DNA from: Nitrospira sp.
GTDB lineage: Bacteria; Nitrospirota; Nitrospiria; Nitrospirales; UBA8639
DNA: 34,037 nt
Assembly (NCBI GenBank): GCA_020430245.1
Contig: JAGQKG010000014.1
Coordinates: forward strand, 1 to 34,037
Reading direction: 5' to 3'
Under the pieces are notes generated by a model, which was not told the DNA's origin, searched no databases, and saw only the letters and a list, made by a program, of their open reading frames with translations. A program made the position numbers and the translations under genes. Of the stretch, positions 16,454 through 24,481 are shown piece by piece. Every line of letters begins with the position of its first letter. The stretch's first letter is position 1.

Positions 16454-17902
16454 TTACCCAATGGGTCGTAATCGACCAAAATCGTCATGAAGTCGAACGA
16501 TATCATCTTCTCCAAGGTAGGGCCCATTTTGAATTTCAACAATCTCTAAAGGGATCTGCCCGGGATTTTCTAGACGATGCGGAGTCTCCTTAGGTATCCC
16601 CGTACTCATTCCCGCCTGCAGGTCGTAGACTTCTTCGCCACGAGTCACTCTGGCCGTTCCTGCAATGACCACCCAATGCTCACTGCGTTGATGATGAAGT
16701 TGAAGGGAAAGCCGTTTTCCAGGGATGACTTCAATTCGTTTAACTTTGTATCCTTTACCCTCTTCCATAACGGTATAGGAACCCCAAGGACGCTGGACGG
16801 TTCGATGCTCCAAATGTTCCGGGGCACCCTGTCGTTTCAACAGATTGACGATAGTCTTAACATCTTGCGCACGATCTTTGGGACAGACCAGAGTGGCATC
16901 GGGGGTATCCACCACCACCATATTATTGAGACCAATCGTTGCAACAACCCTTCGATCTGCAAACAGCACGGAGTCACGACTTCCCAGATCTATAATATTC
17001 CCATTCCGGACATTGCCACCTTTATCCAGAGGCACCACTTCTTCCAGACTGCTCCAACTCCCCACATCCGACCAACCAAAGTCTATCGGTATCACCACGC
17101 TGCGAGAAGAATGTTCCATCACCGCATTGTCAATTGAAAGCGATTCGACTTTGGCATACACCTTCCGAAGATGGGAGGGAAACTCCTCACTTCCCATTCT
17201 GCATTGCAAACCAGTCAACAATTTAGATAACGCCGGCTGAAAAAAGGCTAATTCTGATAAAATCTGCGAAGCTTTCCAGACAAAAATACCGCTATTCCAA
17301 AAATAATTTCCAGATCGATAATATCGTTTGGCAGTCGGGAGATTCGGCTTTTCAACAAAGCGGGCCACCGAATACCCTATGAAGGGGCCCTTGGCTCCCA
17401 CTCTCATTCGCTTCAAAGGCTGAATATAGCCATACCCTGTTTCCGGACGAGTCGGCTGAATCCCAAACGTCACAAGATGCCCATCCACTGCCAATTCACT
17501 CGCAAATTGTACAGCTCGTATAAATTTCCTGGAGGCCTTCACGACATGGTCGGCCGGTACCACCACCATCACTGCTTCAGGATCTTGATGCATCAATTGT
17601 AGAGCTGCCAAAGCGATCGCCGGCGCGGTATTCCTTCCTTCCGGCTCAAGGATGACATTTCCAGCGATGTCATCTTTCCACTGATTGAGTTGGAGCTTGA
17701 TGGATTCTGCTTGAACAGCATTGGTGACAATTGCCATCCGATTCGCGGGAATCTTCTGTAATAATCGCTCGAATGTCTGTTGTAGGAGCGTCCCCTCTCC
17801 CAAAATTCTCAACAATTGCTTCGGAAATCGTTCCCGACTCAACGGCCAAAAACGAGTTCCACTCCCCCCGGCTAAAATGACTCCATAGACATGAGGGTTC
17901 AT
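16454..17902 (-). CDS. manC: Mannose-1-phosphate guanylyltransferase / mannose-6-phosphate isomerase
   Basis: Bifunctional type II enzyme (AlgA/ManC/XanB family) of 482 residues that makes GDP-mannose for surface polysaccharide. The N-terminal nucleotidyltransferase domain has VILAGGSGTRFWPLSRE and FPKQLL, then VVPADHVV and FVEKPNLPTAKRY. The C-terminal cupin isomerase domain (about 350-480) has RPWGSYTVMEEGKGYKVKRI, LQLHHQRSEHWVVIAGTA and the end motif PHRLENPGQIPLEIVEIQNG. The start is ATG at 17902. It is the first gene of a manC-pmm pair; the 244-base gap upstream contains two related hairpins. Confidence 0.95.
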   Translation of the reverse strand: MNPHVYGVILAGGSGTRFWPLSRERFPKQLLRILGEGTLLQQTFERLLQKIPANRMAIVTNAVQAESIKLQLNQWKDDIAGNVILEPEGRNTAPAIALAALQLMHQDPEAVMVVVPADHVVKASRKFIRAVQFASELAVDGHLVTFGIQPTRPETGYGYIQPLKRMRVGAKGPFIGYSVARFVEKPNLPTAKRYYRSGNYFWNSGIFVWKASQILSELAFFQPALSKLLTGLQCRMGSEEFPSHLRKVYAKVESLSIDNAVMEHSSRSVVIPIDFGWSDVGSWSSLEEVVPLDKGGNVRNGNIIDLGSRDSVLFADRRVVATIGLNNMVVVDTPDATLVCPKDRAQDVKTIVNLLKRQGAPEHLEHRTVQRPWGSYTVMEEGKGYKVKRIEVIPGKRLSLQLHHQRSEHWVVIAGTARVTRGEEVYDLQAGMSTGIPKETPHRLENPGQIPLEIVEIQNGPYLGEDDIVRLHDDFGRLRPIG

Positions 17903-18030
17903 GTTCGGCCCTTCTCTCTCAAGCGGTTCAAACAGTCCAATAGAGGCAATGGAAAACCATTCTCAGTTGGCTATGGGTAATACACTTACAGACAATCTTG
18001 TCGGACTCAAATATTCGAAAGTGAAATTCT

Positions 18031-18107
18031 CCCCAGCAAGCTGGAGGGCATTTTGCAAACGTGTTTAACCTCATTTACGTGTCCCTCCCCTCAGCAAGCT
18101 GAGGGGA
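18031..18107. repeat. Pair of related inverted repeats around AGCAAGCT
   Basis: Two hairpin-forming copies lie 38 bases apart: 18031-18048 (core CCAGCAAGCTGG, partly extended) and 18086-18107 (arms TCCCCTCAGC/GCTGAGGGGA, perfect). They share the AGCAAGCT core and C-rich/G-rich arms. Neither is followed by a T-run, so neither is a convincing intrinsic terminator for kdsC. They resemble an intergenic palindromic repeat family. Confidence 0.5.
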
Positions 18108-18146
18108 ATCTTGGGCTGTTTTATACACCTAACTCATGTCATGTTG

Positions 18147-18758
18147 CTAAGGGGGGCCTTTCGCAGCCAAAATTTTATCGATAACTTCCCGCACAGCGCC
18201 CTCACCTCCATTTTTTTTGCAGACATAATGCACAACCTGACGGACTTGTTCTACACAATCCGCGGGAGCTGCCGCGTATCCCACAACTTTTAAAGCCTCC
18301 ACATCATTCACATCATCCCCAATGTAAGCCATTTGCGAAAGAGGAATTCCGTGCTTTTCAGACAAATGACGGAGAATGGCAACCTTGTCCTTAGCGCCCT
18401 GAAAGACTTCGGGAATTCCCAGTTTTTTTCCACGGCGAGCGACAATTTCGGTGTTTTCCATGGTAATGATAGCGGTGATCAACCCTTGGGCCTGCAAGAG
18501 CTTAATCCCCATACCATCACGCGTGTGAAATTTTTTCAATTCTTCGCCTGATTCTCCATAGTACATGCCAGCATCGGTCAGAACCCCATCCACATCCGTT
18601 GCAAACAATTTCAACTCTTTAAAAATTTTCTCTGGTCGATTTGACAATCGTGGAGAATCTTTTTTTCTGAGAGGCCTTACTGTTTTCACCCCTTTTGAAA
18701 AAGAAGCGATTCCATGGTTTTTTCTCACCTGGTTCAGCTCAACCTTTCTATTTCCCAT
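18147..18758 (-). CDS. kdsC: KdsC-type HAD phosphatase (Kdo-8-phosphate phosphatase)
   Basis: HAD-superfamily C0 phosphatase that hydrolyses 3-deoxy-D-manno-octulosonate 8-phosphate to Kdo for lipopolysaccharide. HAD motif I is FATDVDGVLTDAG (nucleophile and acid Asp), followed by FHTRDGMGIKLLQ typical of KdsC and motif IV IGDDVNDVEALK. The segment where KdsC usually has a Ser/Thr-Gly-Arg reads ITMENTEIVARR, closer to some sialate-phosphatase-like relatives, so the exact substrate is less sure than the fold. I chose the ATG at 18758; it gives 203 residues with about 45 extra residues before motif I, and the real start may lie further in. The frame extends to 18857 with no conserved content. 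It stands alone, not next to kdsD or lpt genes. Confidence 0.82.
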   Translation of the reverse strand: MGNRKVELNQVRKNHGIASFSKGVKTVRPLRKKDSPRLSNRPEKIFKELKLFATDVDGVLTDAGMYYGESGEELKKFHTRDGMGIKLLQAQGLITAIITMENTEIVARRGKKLGIPEVFQGAKDKVAILRHLSEKHGIPLSQMAYIGDDVNDVEALKVVGYAAAPADCVEQVRQVVHYVCKKNGGEGAVREVIDKILAAKGPP

Positions 18759-18927
18759 TTCATATCCAGTGAATTGAATGATGCCGCTTAAGTTTAAGAC
18801 AGGCCTTCCGTTAAGACCACAGGAGAGATAAAATACAACGGAGCCAACCTCATACAACTATCGTCTAACTTATTTCGTCATTCTCCGGAATCCAGCTTTG
18901 TAAGACCGGCTCAGACAAGGTTTATTT

Positions 18928-19479
18928 GTGAGAACTAATATCCGATTCCTCATGATCCTAGCTCTTTATTCTAGTCTTCTTTCTTGTTCTTCTCCCCAAT
19001 CTCAGGAAAAATTTGACACAGTATTATGTTGGCTACGCCCCTCTTGCCTTCCTTCGGAAGGTCCACCCCCAACCGGAGAAGCTCCCCAGACAGATATACC
19101 CTCAAAGCCAATCAACCCAGTTGGTTCCTCAGAAGGGTCTCAACTACTATCTCCGCAGGCTTCTTCTTTTGGAATAAGAAATGCCTTGAATTGTCTCACG
19201 TCTGCCCAAATCACTGTTACGGCATCAAACCCGGTTGTCAGCATTTCGTATACTGAACCCACAACAAAGGCTAACGGCCAGGCACTAACGAACCTCGCCA
19301 AGACTACCATTTACCAAGATGTAGGAAAAGGATTATTCAAATATAAAGAGATCAAGGCGACCAATCCCAGAGGAGGGGGAACCATTCGAGAAAAAATTCC
19401 TTTCAACCTTAAACCAGAAGAATCCCTTCAGGCCACAATTTGTATAACCGCGACCGATACCAATGGACATGAGGGATAA
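18928..19479 (+). CDS. Putative lipoprotein with a fibronectin type III-like domain
   Basis: A 183-residue protein starting at GTG, with a hydrophobic N-terminus and lipobox LLSC (Cys20), so probably membrane-anchored outside the cytoplasm. A Pro/Ser-rich stretch (about 40-85) is followed by a region at about 95-180 that reads like an FN3 fold: SISYTEPTTKANGQALTNLA, then TIYQDVG, and the end ICITATDTNGHEG, matching the common pattern of Trp/Tyr-x-x-Pro, Asp-Leu-x-x-Tyr and final Ala-x-Asp-x-x-Gly. The domain assignment is my pattern reading. It may bind a partner protein or glycan. It is divergent from kdsC; no Shine-Dalgarno stands out. Confidence 0.62.
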   Translation: MRTNIRFLMILALYSSLLSCSSPQSQEKFDTVLCWLRPSCLPSEGPPPTGEAPQTDIPSKPINPVGSSEGSQLLSPQASSFGIRNALNCLTSAQITVTASNPVVSISYTEPTTKANGQALTNLAKTTIYQDVGKGLFKYKEIKATNPRGGGTIREKIPFNLKPEESLQATICITATDTNGHEG

Positions 19480-19601
19480 TGTTGCAAAAACTGAATCCCA
19501 ACTTTCTATAGCCTTATTCAAGATGGAAGAGCAAGGATGGTGGCATTCAGATAAGTCGGGGGAGGTCACTGCTTAAGGTGACTCAGTAAATTTTTCTCGT
19601 T

Positions 19602-19895
19602 TTATCTTTGCTTGAGGGTAAATCCTTGTTGTTCCATACACTCACTTATTTCTAATCCCTGGGTAACCGAATTTCTCGTCCAATCATTTCCCTGTTCTGC
19701 CGCAACCAACGCAACACAAGCTGAATGGGTTTCCATTGGATCCTTACCTGCTCCATTGGTGGAAACCCACTTCCCCTGTATGCAGTCCCCATAGGGATGG
19801 CAAAGACGACCCGCACGAGAGGAACCATGGTCTGGATGGTAATACGATTCCCATATATTACACCCCCCAAGCAATAAGACACTTAGACACATCAT
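19602..19895 (-). CDS. Small lipoprotein, unknown function
   Basis: A 97-residue protein with a typical lipoprotein signal (MMCLSVLLLGGC, lipobox LGGC, Cys12). The mature part has four further Cys (LCHPYGDC, SACVAL, SECMEQQ) that could pair in the periplasm. I chose the ATG at 19895 because GGGAGG lies 7 bases upstream; the frame is open to an ATG at 19928, which would place basic and Cys residues before the signal. I recognise no family. It is tail-to-tail with the FN3-like lipoprotein gene. Confidence 0.66.
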   Translation of the reverse strand: MMCLSVLLLGGCNIWESYYHPDHGSSRAGRLCHPYGDCIQGKWVSTNGAGKDPMETHSACVALVAAEQGNDWTRNSVTQGLEISECMEQQGFTLKQR

Positions 19896-20135
19896 GAGCG
19901 GGCCTCCCGCACATCTTGGCCTAAACATAACTTTATTGATCCCCCAAAAGCCCCAGTTATCGTTGCCAAAAAACTACCAGATTACATTCTTTAGCATCTC
20001 TATCGGACAGACTGAGCTAAGAAATAAGGCCTGTTGCAACCTCACACCGCTATTCAGTGCAGGGGCATCAATCCTCTCAATTAAATTTTCACAAGCCTTT
20101 TAAAGGTCAAAATTCGGTGCCTTCTCCCTTCTCTT

Positions 20136-20951
20136 CTAAATCTGGCCTTGAACCCAGGCCTCCAATAACCCCATATATTCATGATAGGCCAATTCGGCAA
20201 GGCGCACTCCTGCGGAGCTTGGGAAAAAGTTCACTAAAGACCAAAACTGCATGGGAGGAACCCATTGTCCTGTGGGGGCAGGAATTGGAAATAGACCTTG
20301 CTTCTCAAATAATCTGACCGCTCGTGGCATATGGAAAGCACTTGTCACCAGGATAAAAGGCTCATCATGGACGATATCCCGAACATAAAGAGGATGGTCC
20401 TTGGTATCACGGGATTCAACCTCCAAAACCATATCTGCCCGACTGACGCCCAATTCCTCGGCAACTCGACTCATCGTGGTCGCCTCAGGAGCTCCCTCAA
20501 ACCCTGTCCCCCCTGTCAGGATGATCTTACTGCCGGGTAACATCCGATGAAGCCGAATGCCCTCCATTAATCGAACACGGGAATGATGGGACACTCGAAG
20601 CTGATAAGGCAACGTTGCATCTCCGGCAATGCCACTAGCGAGAACAACAATCCATTTCACGGATTCTTGGGTATTTGGCCCTCCCCCAGAAGCCATAACT
20701 TGAGATAGATTAATGGGAGGATATTGTGATTCCAACGAATGGATGATTCGCCCCGAGATTCCTTCATAACCGCTGATGACCAGCAGCATGAATGCCAGAG
20801 CAACCAGAAATTTCCCAATGTATTGCTTGCGGGAAAAACACAAAAAGAGAAGACCACAAACCATGATCTCCATACAAAGAGAGAGAGGAGAAAAAAACGA
20901 GGCCACAATCTTTTTAAAACTGAGCACTAAAAGGTCCCTTCCCACAGTCAA
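20136..20951 (-). CDS. YdcF/ElyC-family (DUF218) membrane protein
   Basis: A DUF218 protein of 271 residues. The N-terminus has two hydrophobic segments (about 20-38 and 45-63), then a Rossmann-like DUF218 domain: IVVLASGIAGD, SRVRLMEGIRLHR, KIILTGGTG, and ILVTSAFHMPRAVRLFEKQG with the conserved Ser-x-x-His-x-x-Arg. Relatives ElyC and SanA affect envelope integrity and peptidoglycan precursor use in Escherichia coli; the reaction is unproven. The first codon as drawn is TTG; a GTG two codons later or an ATG at residue 27 are alternatives. A perfect -10 hexamer lies about 45 bases upstream. Confidence 0.85.
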   Translation of the reverse strand: MTVGRDLLVLSFKKIVASFFSPLSLCMEIMVCGLLFLCFSRKQYIGKFLVALAFMLLVISGYEGISGRIIHSLESQYPPINLSQVMASGGGPNTQESVKWIVVLASGIAGDATLPYQLRVSHHSRVRLMEGIRLHRMLPGSKIILTGGTGFEGAPEATTMSRVAEELGVSRADMVLEVESRDTKDHPLYVRDIVHDEPFILVTSAFHMPRAVRLFEKQGLFPIPAPTGQWVPPMQFWSLVNFFPSSAGVRLAELAYHEYMGLLEAWVQGQI

Positions 20952-21276
20952 TGACAGGAAACCTTCGCCTATTCATTTCGTATCCAAGATCGATGATTAT
21001 ACGGATTTTTCAAAAATTTTTCTTCATTGTTGACAAGAGGAAGATTAGCCCAGAGTCAGCATCATTCGCTTCAAGCATGATTACCAAAAGAACCATGGTC
21101 TCTGCCCAGGGTGTGGCTCAAAACCATGAATAAAGGCACACACCTCCCAGAGGGAGAGAAAGCATTGAGTGGCCTGGCTTTCAACGGAGGCAAACCTTTG
21201 GCACCAGGATAGAAGAAGCACCAACTTAGGAGGGCGTACCACCCGCAAGGGATGGAATCCGAGGTAAAAAATCGGT
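20952..21276. other. 325-base non-coding gap
   Basis: Between the Cys-containing secreted protein gene and the YdcF-type gene, both on the minus strand. It holds a candidate promoter near 21000 and a small hairpin (CTCCC-AGA-GGGAG, 21144-21156). An open frame on the minus strand enters from the neighbouring gene and ends at 21081, but it is rich in Trp, Phe and Pro, has no start signal, and looks like chance. I see no RNA gene. Confidence 0.5.
20996..21001 (-). promoter_or_regulatory. Candidate -10 element for the YdcF-type gene
   Basis: TATAAT on the minus strand, about 45 bases before the first codon. The upstream bases are A/T-rich (TTTTTGAAAAA) but contain no recognisable -35 at 16-18 bases. 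Confidence 0.35.
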
Positions 21277-21663
21277 TTAGGGAGAAGTCCTCGAGCAGGA
21301 AAGGACCAGATTTTTTTGGTATTTATTGAAATCTTGGATAGAGGCATCAAGGCTTCGTTGCGCAACAAGAATATCTCTTAACAAATTCCCTTGAGGAGAT
21401 TGATGTGTCACGCAATGAATTTTTCCCCCTTGAAATCCCCGACGACTCCGCCTGCACCCATCAAATTCTTTAGGAGCATGCCGGAGACTGAATTTAGCTT
21501 CCTGCAATTGGTCATGTTTCCGAACGACTTGGTCCTGAGCGGCCCTCAAAAGCGAAACCGCCTCGGTACAGGAAAAATCCCATACCTCCGAAAGAACCGA
21601 CGAGGGAAACATCAGTAAGAACCAGATTGTAAGAGACCAATACCGCATAGACATCCGCCTCAT
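21277..21663 (-). CDS. Secreted Cys-containing protein, unknown function
   Basis: A 128-residue protein with a signal peptide (YWSLTIWFLLMFPSSVLS, cleavage probably before EVWDF). The mature part has four Cys spread evenly (FSC, GCRR, HCVTH, LSC), a pattern suiting two disulfides, and a helical heptad-like stretch (AVSLLRAAQDQVVRKHDQL). I recognise no family. The ATG at 21648 has GAGGCGG six bases upstream and may be the true start, five codons inside the longest frame. It is transcribed towards the YdcF-type gene, downstream of the Pal-like gene. Confidence 0.6.
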   Translation of the reverse strand: MRRMSMRYWSLTIWFLLMFPSSVLSEVWDFSCTEAVSLLRAAQDQVVRKHDQLQEAKFSLRHAPKEFDGCRRSRRGFQGGKIHCVTHQSPQGNLLRDILVAQRSLDASIQDFNKYQKNLVLSCSRTSP

Positions 21664-21842
21664 GTTGAGGAAAAAGGCTAAAATATGGTTGAGAGATTTG
21701 CAATTTTTCTCCCAAGATATCCCGCGATTTAGACCCCTTCAATAACCAAAAAGGAGGGACTGCCAAAATAGATCAAATCCAAATGGGTGCTGCAGGCATA
21801 CCCCCCAACACATAAAGTTGTAAAGTTGAAGATCGGACAGAA

Positions 21843-22472
21843 TTATTTCAACACAAAGTGAGCTCGGCGATTCTGTTGAAAACATTGAAGCGTGGACTGA
21901 AGACAAAATGGAGCATGCTTTCCTAAACTGAGCACTCGGATAGAGGAAGCGCTCACCCCTAAATCTATCAGGTACTTCTTCACCGCCATCGCCCGTCGCT
22001 CTCCCAGAACAAGATTATATTCCTCAGTTCCCCGCTCATCACAATGCCCTTCAATCAATACTTCACGAGTCGGATATCGCTTCAGAAGGACCTGAGCATT
22101 CTGCCTCAGAGTAGAAACCGTCTCTTTCCGTATGGAATATTGGTCATAATCAAAATATACATCTTCCAGTTTCCAGGGCAGATGGGAGTCATCTGCAGAT
22201 TGCGCAATAATGTCCGAAACAATTTCTGGCGGAGAATTCTCTGATGATGTTGTAGGCTTCGAAACGCTGGGAAGAGATGGAGCTGGCTTAAGCACAGAAG
22301 AAACGGGGGAGGCAGACGACATTGAAGGAGGAGAAGAATCGGAAGATTCATTCTCCAAATCCGCACCATGACTGAAGATTGCTACATGATGCCAGGAACT
22401 ACACCCACTCAGAAGGGCAACCAAACACCCCAAAACCGCACAATTTTCCTGAAACAACTTCCTCAATCTCAA
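21843..22472 (-). CDS. pal: Pal-like OmpA-family peptidoglycan-associated lipoprotein
   Basis: A 209-residue lipoprotein: signal with lipobox LLSGC (Cys about residue 24), a Ser/Pro-rich linker to about residue 95, and an OmpA-like domain from about 105 to the end. The domain carries VYFDYDQYSIR, LIEGHCDERGTEEYNLVLG and ERRAMAVKKYL, with the Asp and Arg residues that hold diaminopimelate of peptidoglycan. It tethers the outer membrane to the cell wall, classically as part of Tol-Pal. No tol genes are in the window. The linker is longer than in enterobacterial Pal. No ATG precedes the signal; the start is probably TTG and its position is uncertain. Confidence 0.88.
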   Translation of the reverse strand: MRLRKLFQENCAVLGCLVALLSGCSSWHHVAIFSHGADLENESSDSSPPSMSSASPVSSVLKPAPSLPSVSKPTTSSENSPPEIVSDIIAQSADDSHLPWKLEDVYFDYDQYSIRKETVSTLRQNAQVLLKRYPTREVLIEGHCDERGTEEYNLVLGERRAMAVKKYLIDLGVSASSIRVLSLGKHAPFCLQSTLQCFQQNRRAHFVLK

Positions 22473-22610
22473 TGGTGGCCGTTACTCCAATATCCCAAGG
22501 CAAGCCAGGGGTTCCTTCGCTCGTACGGCTCAAGCATCTCCAGGAATAATCTATCATACAACTTTCATCAAAAGAGTCAATCTTGGGTTGCACCGCCCTC
22601 ATGTTTAACC

Positions 22611-22640
22611 TTGACGGATTTTTTTTCACATAGGTATGAT
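22611..22640 (+). promoter_or_regulatory. Predicted sigma-70 promoter of the ABC transporter operon
   Basis: TTGACG (22611-22616) and TATGAT (22635-22640) with an 18-base spacer that includes a run of eight T. The start would be near 22647, giving a leader of about 70 bases. It lies in the 245-base gap between the divergent pal and ABC genes. Confidence 0.5.
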
Positions 22641-22717
22641 CTGAATCCTGTCGGGTCAATTAGTATTTCAAAGTTACCTTTCTCACAATTTCACGATACA
22701 ACTCGCTGGGCATCCGT

Positions 22718-23683
22718 ATGATTGACGTTCAACATGTGACCAAACGCTATGGGAACGCAATGGCGTTGAATGACATCTCCTTTTCCATCAACAAAGGAGA
22801 AATCGTAGCGTTTCTCGGCCCAAATGGCGCAGGGAAAACCACGACCATGCGTATTTTGACAGGATTCATGCCGCCAACACTGGGAACCGTTCGCATTGCC
22901 GGCTTTGATTGCCTGGAAACGCCATGGGAGGTCAAAAAACATATCGGATACCTCCCTGAAACTCCTCCTCTCTATCTGGAACTGACCGTCACTGAATATT
23001 TAACCTTTGTGGGAAGAATTAAGCGACTTTCTGAGGACCAATTGACCGAACGGATGGATACCATCATTACTCAAACGGGCCTGACCGATGTTCGGGGACG
23101 AGTCATTGGACATTTATCCCGTGGATATCGACAACGGGTCGGCCTGGCACAAGCGCTTTTGCACAATCCGCCCGTTTTGATTTTGGACGAACCAACGACA
23201 GGGTTAGACCCGAATCAAATCATTGAGATTCGGGAACTTATTAAAAGTCTGTCGGGCTCTCACACCATTATTTTAAGTACACATCTCCTGGCCGAGGCAA
23301 CCGCTATTTGCCAGCGGGTTATTATTATTCACCGTGGCCAAATCGTAGCCGTGGACACTCCGGAACAATTAGGAGCCAAACTCCGTGAATCGGAAACTCT
23401 CAGCCTGACCGTAAAGCAATCCGACCCAGACCTGTTAGAGGCGCTTCACCATATTCCCGGAGTCATCCGAGTCTCCCAAGGGGCAACGCCTCACACCTAT
23501 CTTCTGGACACGCAGATGGGCCATGATATCCGAGAGGAATTGACCCAGTTAGTCGTCTCCCGGAATGTGGGCCTTCTGGAATTAAAAACCCAACCTCTCA
23601 CCCTTGAGGACGCATTTAAGGTGCTCACACAAACCAAGACGCCCAGCGGGTCCTCCATCAGCATGTCTGGTGGGCCATACTAA
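22718..23683 (+). CDS. ABC transporter ATP-binding protein, GldA-like
   Basis: A 321-residue cytoplasmic ATPase of an ABC-2 type exporter. Walker A GPNGAGKTT (about residues 34-42), signature LSRGYRQRVGLAQAL, Walker B VLILDEPTTGLDP and H-loop STHLL are all intact. Residues 230-321 form the C-terminal extension seen in GldA/CcmA-type subunits (SLTVKQSDPDLLEALHHIPG). It is the first gene of a four-gene operon with a 27-base gap to the permease. GldA-GldF-GldG are needed for gliding in Flavobacterium, but similar cassettes occur in many non-gliding bacteria, so gliding is not implied. No clear Shine-Dalgarno precedes the ATG. Confidence 0.95.
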   Translation: MIDVQHVTKRYGNAMALNDISFSINKGEIVAFLGPNGAGKTTTMRILTGFMPPTLGTVRIAGFDCLETPWEVKKHIGYLPETPPLYLELTVTEYLTFVGRIKRLSEDQLTERMDTIITQTGLTDVRGRVIGHLSRGYRQRVGLAQALLHNPPVLILDEPTTGLDPNQIIEIRELIKSLSGSHTIILSTHLLAEATAICQRVIIIHRGQIVAVDTPEQLGAKLRESETLSLTVKQSDPDLLEALHHIPGVIRVSQGATPHTYLLDTQMGHDIREELTQLVVSRNVGLLELKTQPLTLEDAFKVLTQTKTPSGSSISMSGGPY

Positions 23684-23710
23684 CCGCTGTACACCCGGAT
23701 TACTCTCTTC

Positions 23711-24481
23711 ATGACCCCTGTTCACACGATTGTTGCCAAAGAATTGCGAAGTGTTTTTGTATCTCCGGTGGTCTATGTCATCGCGGCGATCTTTTTGGCT
23801 ATCGTGGGCCTGTTGGCCTATTCCGCGGCGGCCAATGCAAGCAATCAGGCTATCCGCCTGATGCAAATACAAAACACCTACGCACAACTCAATCTGAATG
23901 ACATGCTTTTCAGGCCTCTTTTTCGAAGCATGAACCTCATTCTCATGATTATCCTGCCCTTACTTACCATGCGCCTGTTCGCAGAAGAACGCAAACTCCG
24001 AACCTTCGAACTACTTCTCACATCTCCCATTGGTGTGAATGAAATCGTGTCAGGAAAGTTCATGAGTGTGATCATTGTCTATAGCGGCCTGTTATCACTA
24101 ACAGGCCTTATCCCGGTTACGCTTTCCGCCTATGCAACCTTTGATTGGCGCCCGATTTATCTTGGATATGTCGCCTTGTTCCTCCAAGGAGCCCTTTTGA
24201 TTTCCATTGGTCTATTTGCCTCGGCATTAACCGAAAATCAAATTATTGCAGCTTTTTTAAGCTTTGGCTGCATCTTGGGTCTCTGGATGCTCGGGGCGGT
24301 AGGAGGCATTATTGGGGACACCACGGTCGGTTACATTTTGTCTTATCTCTCTTTTAGCGAACATTATGAACGATTGATTCGTGGGCTACTCAACCTCAAA
24401 GATATTCTCTATTACGCCTCCGGCATAGCTTTTATGTGGTTTGCCGCGCACCAAGCCGTCGACGCCTACCGATGGAAGTAA
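23711..24481 (+). CDS. ABC-2 type permease, GldF-like
   Basis: A 256-residue inner-membrane permease with six predicted membrane segments. It opens with TIVAKELRSVFVSPVVYVIA, the usual N-terminus of GldF-type subunits, and includes MRLFAEERKLRTFELLLTSP with the conserved EERxxxTxExLLTxP motif of this family. The last 10 bases overlap the next gene. It is the membrane partner of the preceding ATPase; the transported substrate is unknown. Confidence 0.93.
   Translation: MTPVHTIVAKELRSVFVSPVVYVIAAIFLAIVGLLAYSAAANASNQAIRLMQIQNTYAQLNLNDMLFRPLFRSMNLILMIILPLLTMRLFAEERKLRTFELLLTSPIGVNEIVSGKFMSVIIVYSGLLSLTGLIPVTLSAYATFDWRPIYLGYVALFLQGALLISIGLFASALTENQIIAAFLSFGCILGLWMLGAVGGIIGDTTVGYILSYLSFSEHYERLIRGLLNLKDILYYASGIAFMWFAAHQAVDAYRWK

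Noticed and set aside
20087..20115. A/T-rich palindrome CCTTTTAAAGG downstream of the YdcF-type gene considered as a terminator
   Set aside because: The stem is A/T-rich with no loop room, and no T-run follows on the minus strand.
21081..21368. 95-codon minus-strand frame in the gap after the Cys-containing secreted protein
   Set aside because: It overlaps that gene's 3' end in another frame, has chance-like composition rich in Trp, Pro and Phe, and lacks a start signal.
22399..22659. 86-codon minus-strand frame overlapping the start of the Pal-like gene
   Set aside because: It overlaps the lipoprotein signal region out of frame and covers the probable promoter of the divergent ABC operon.
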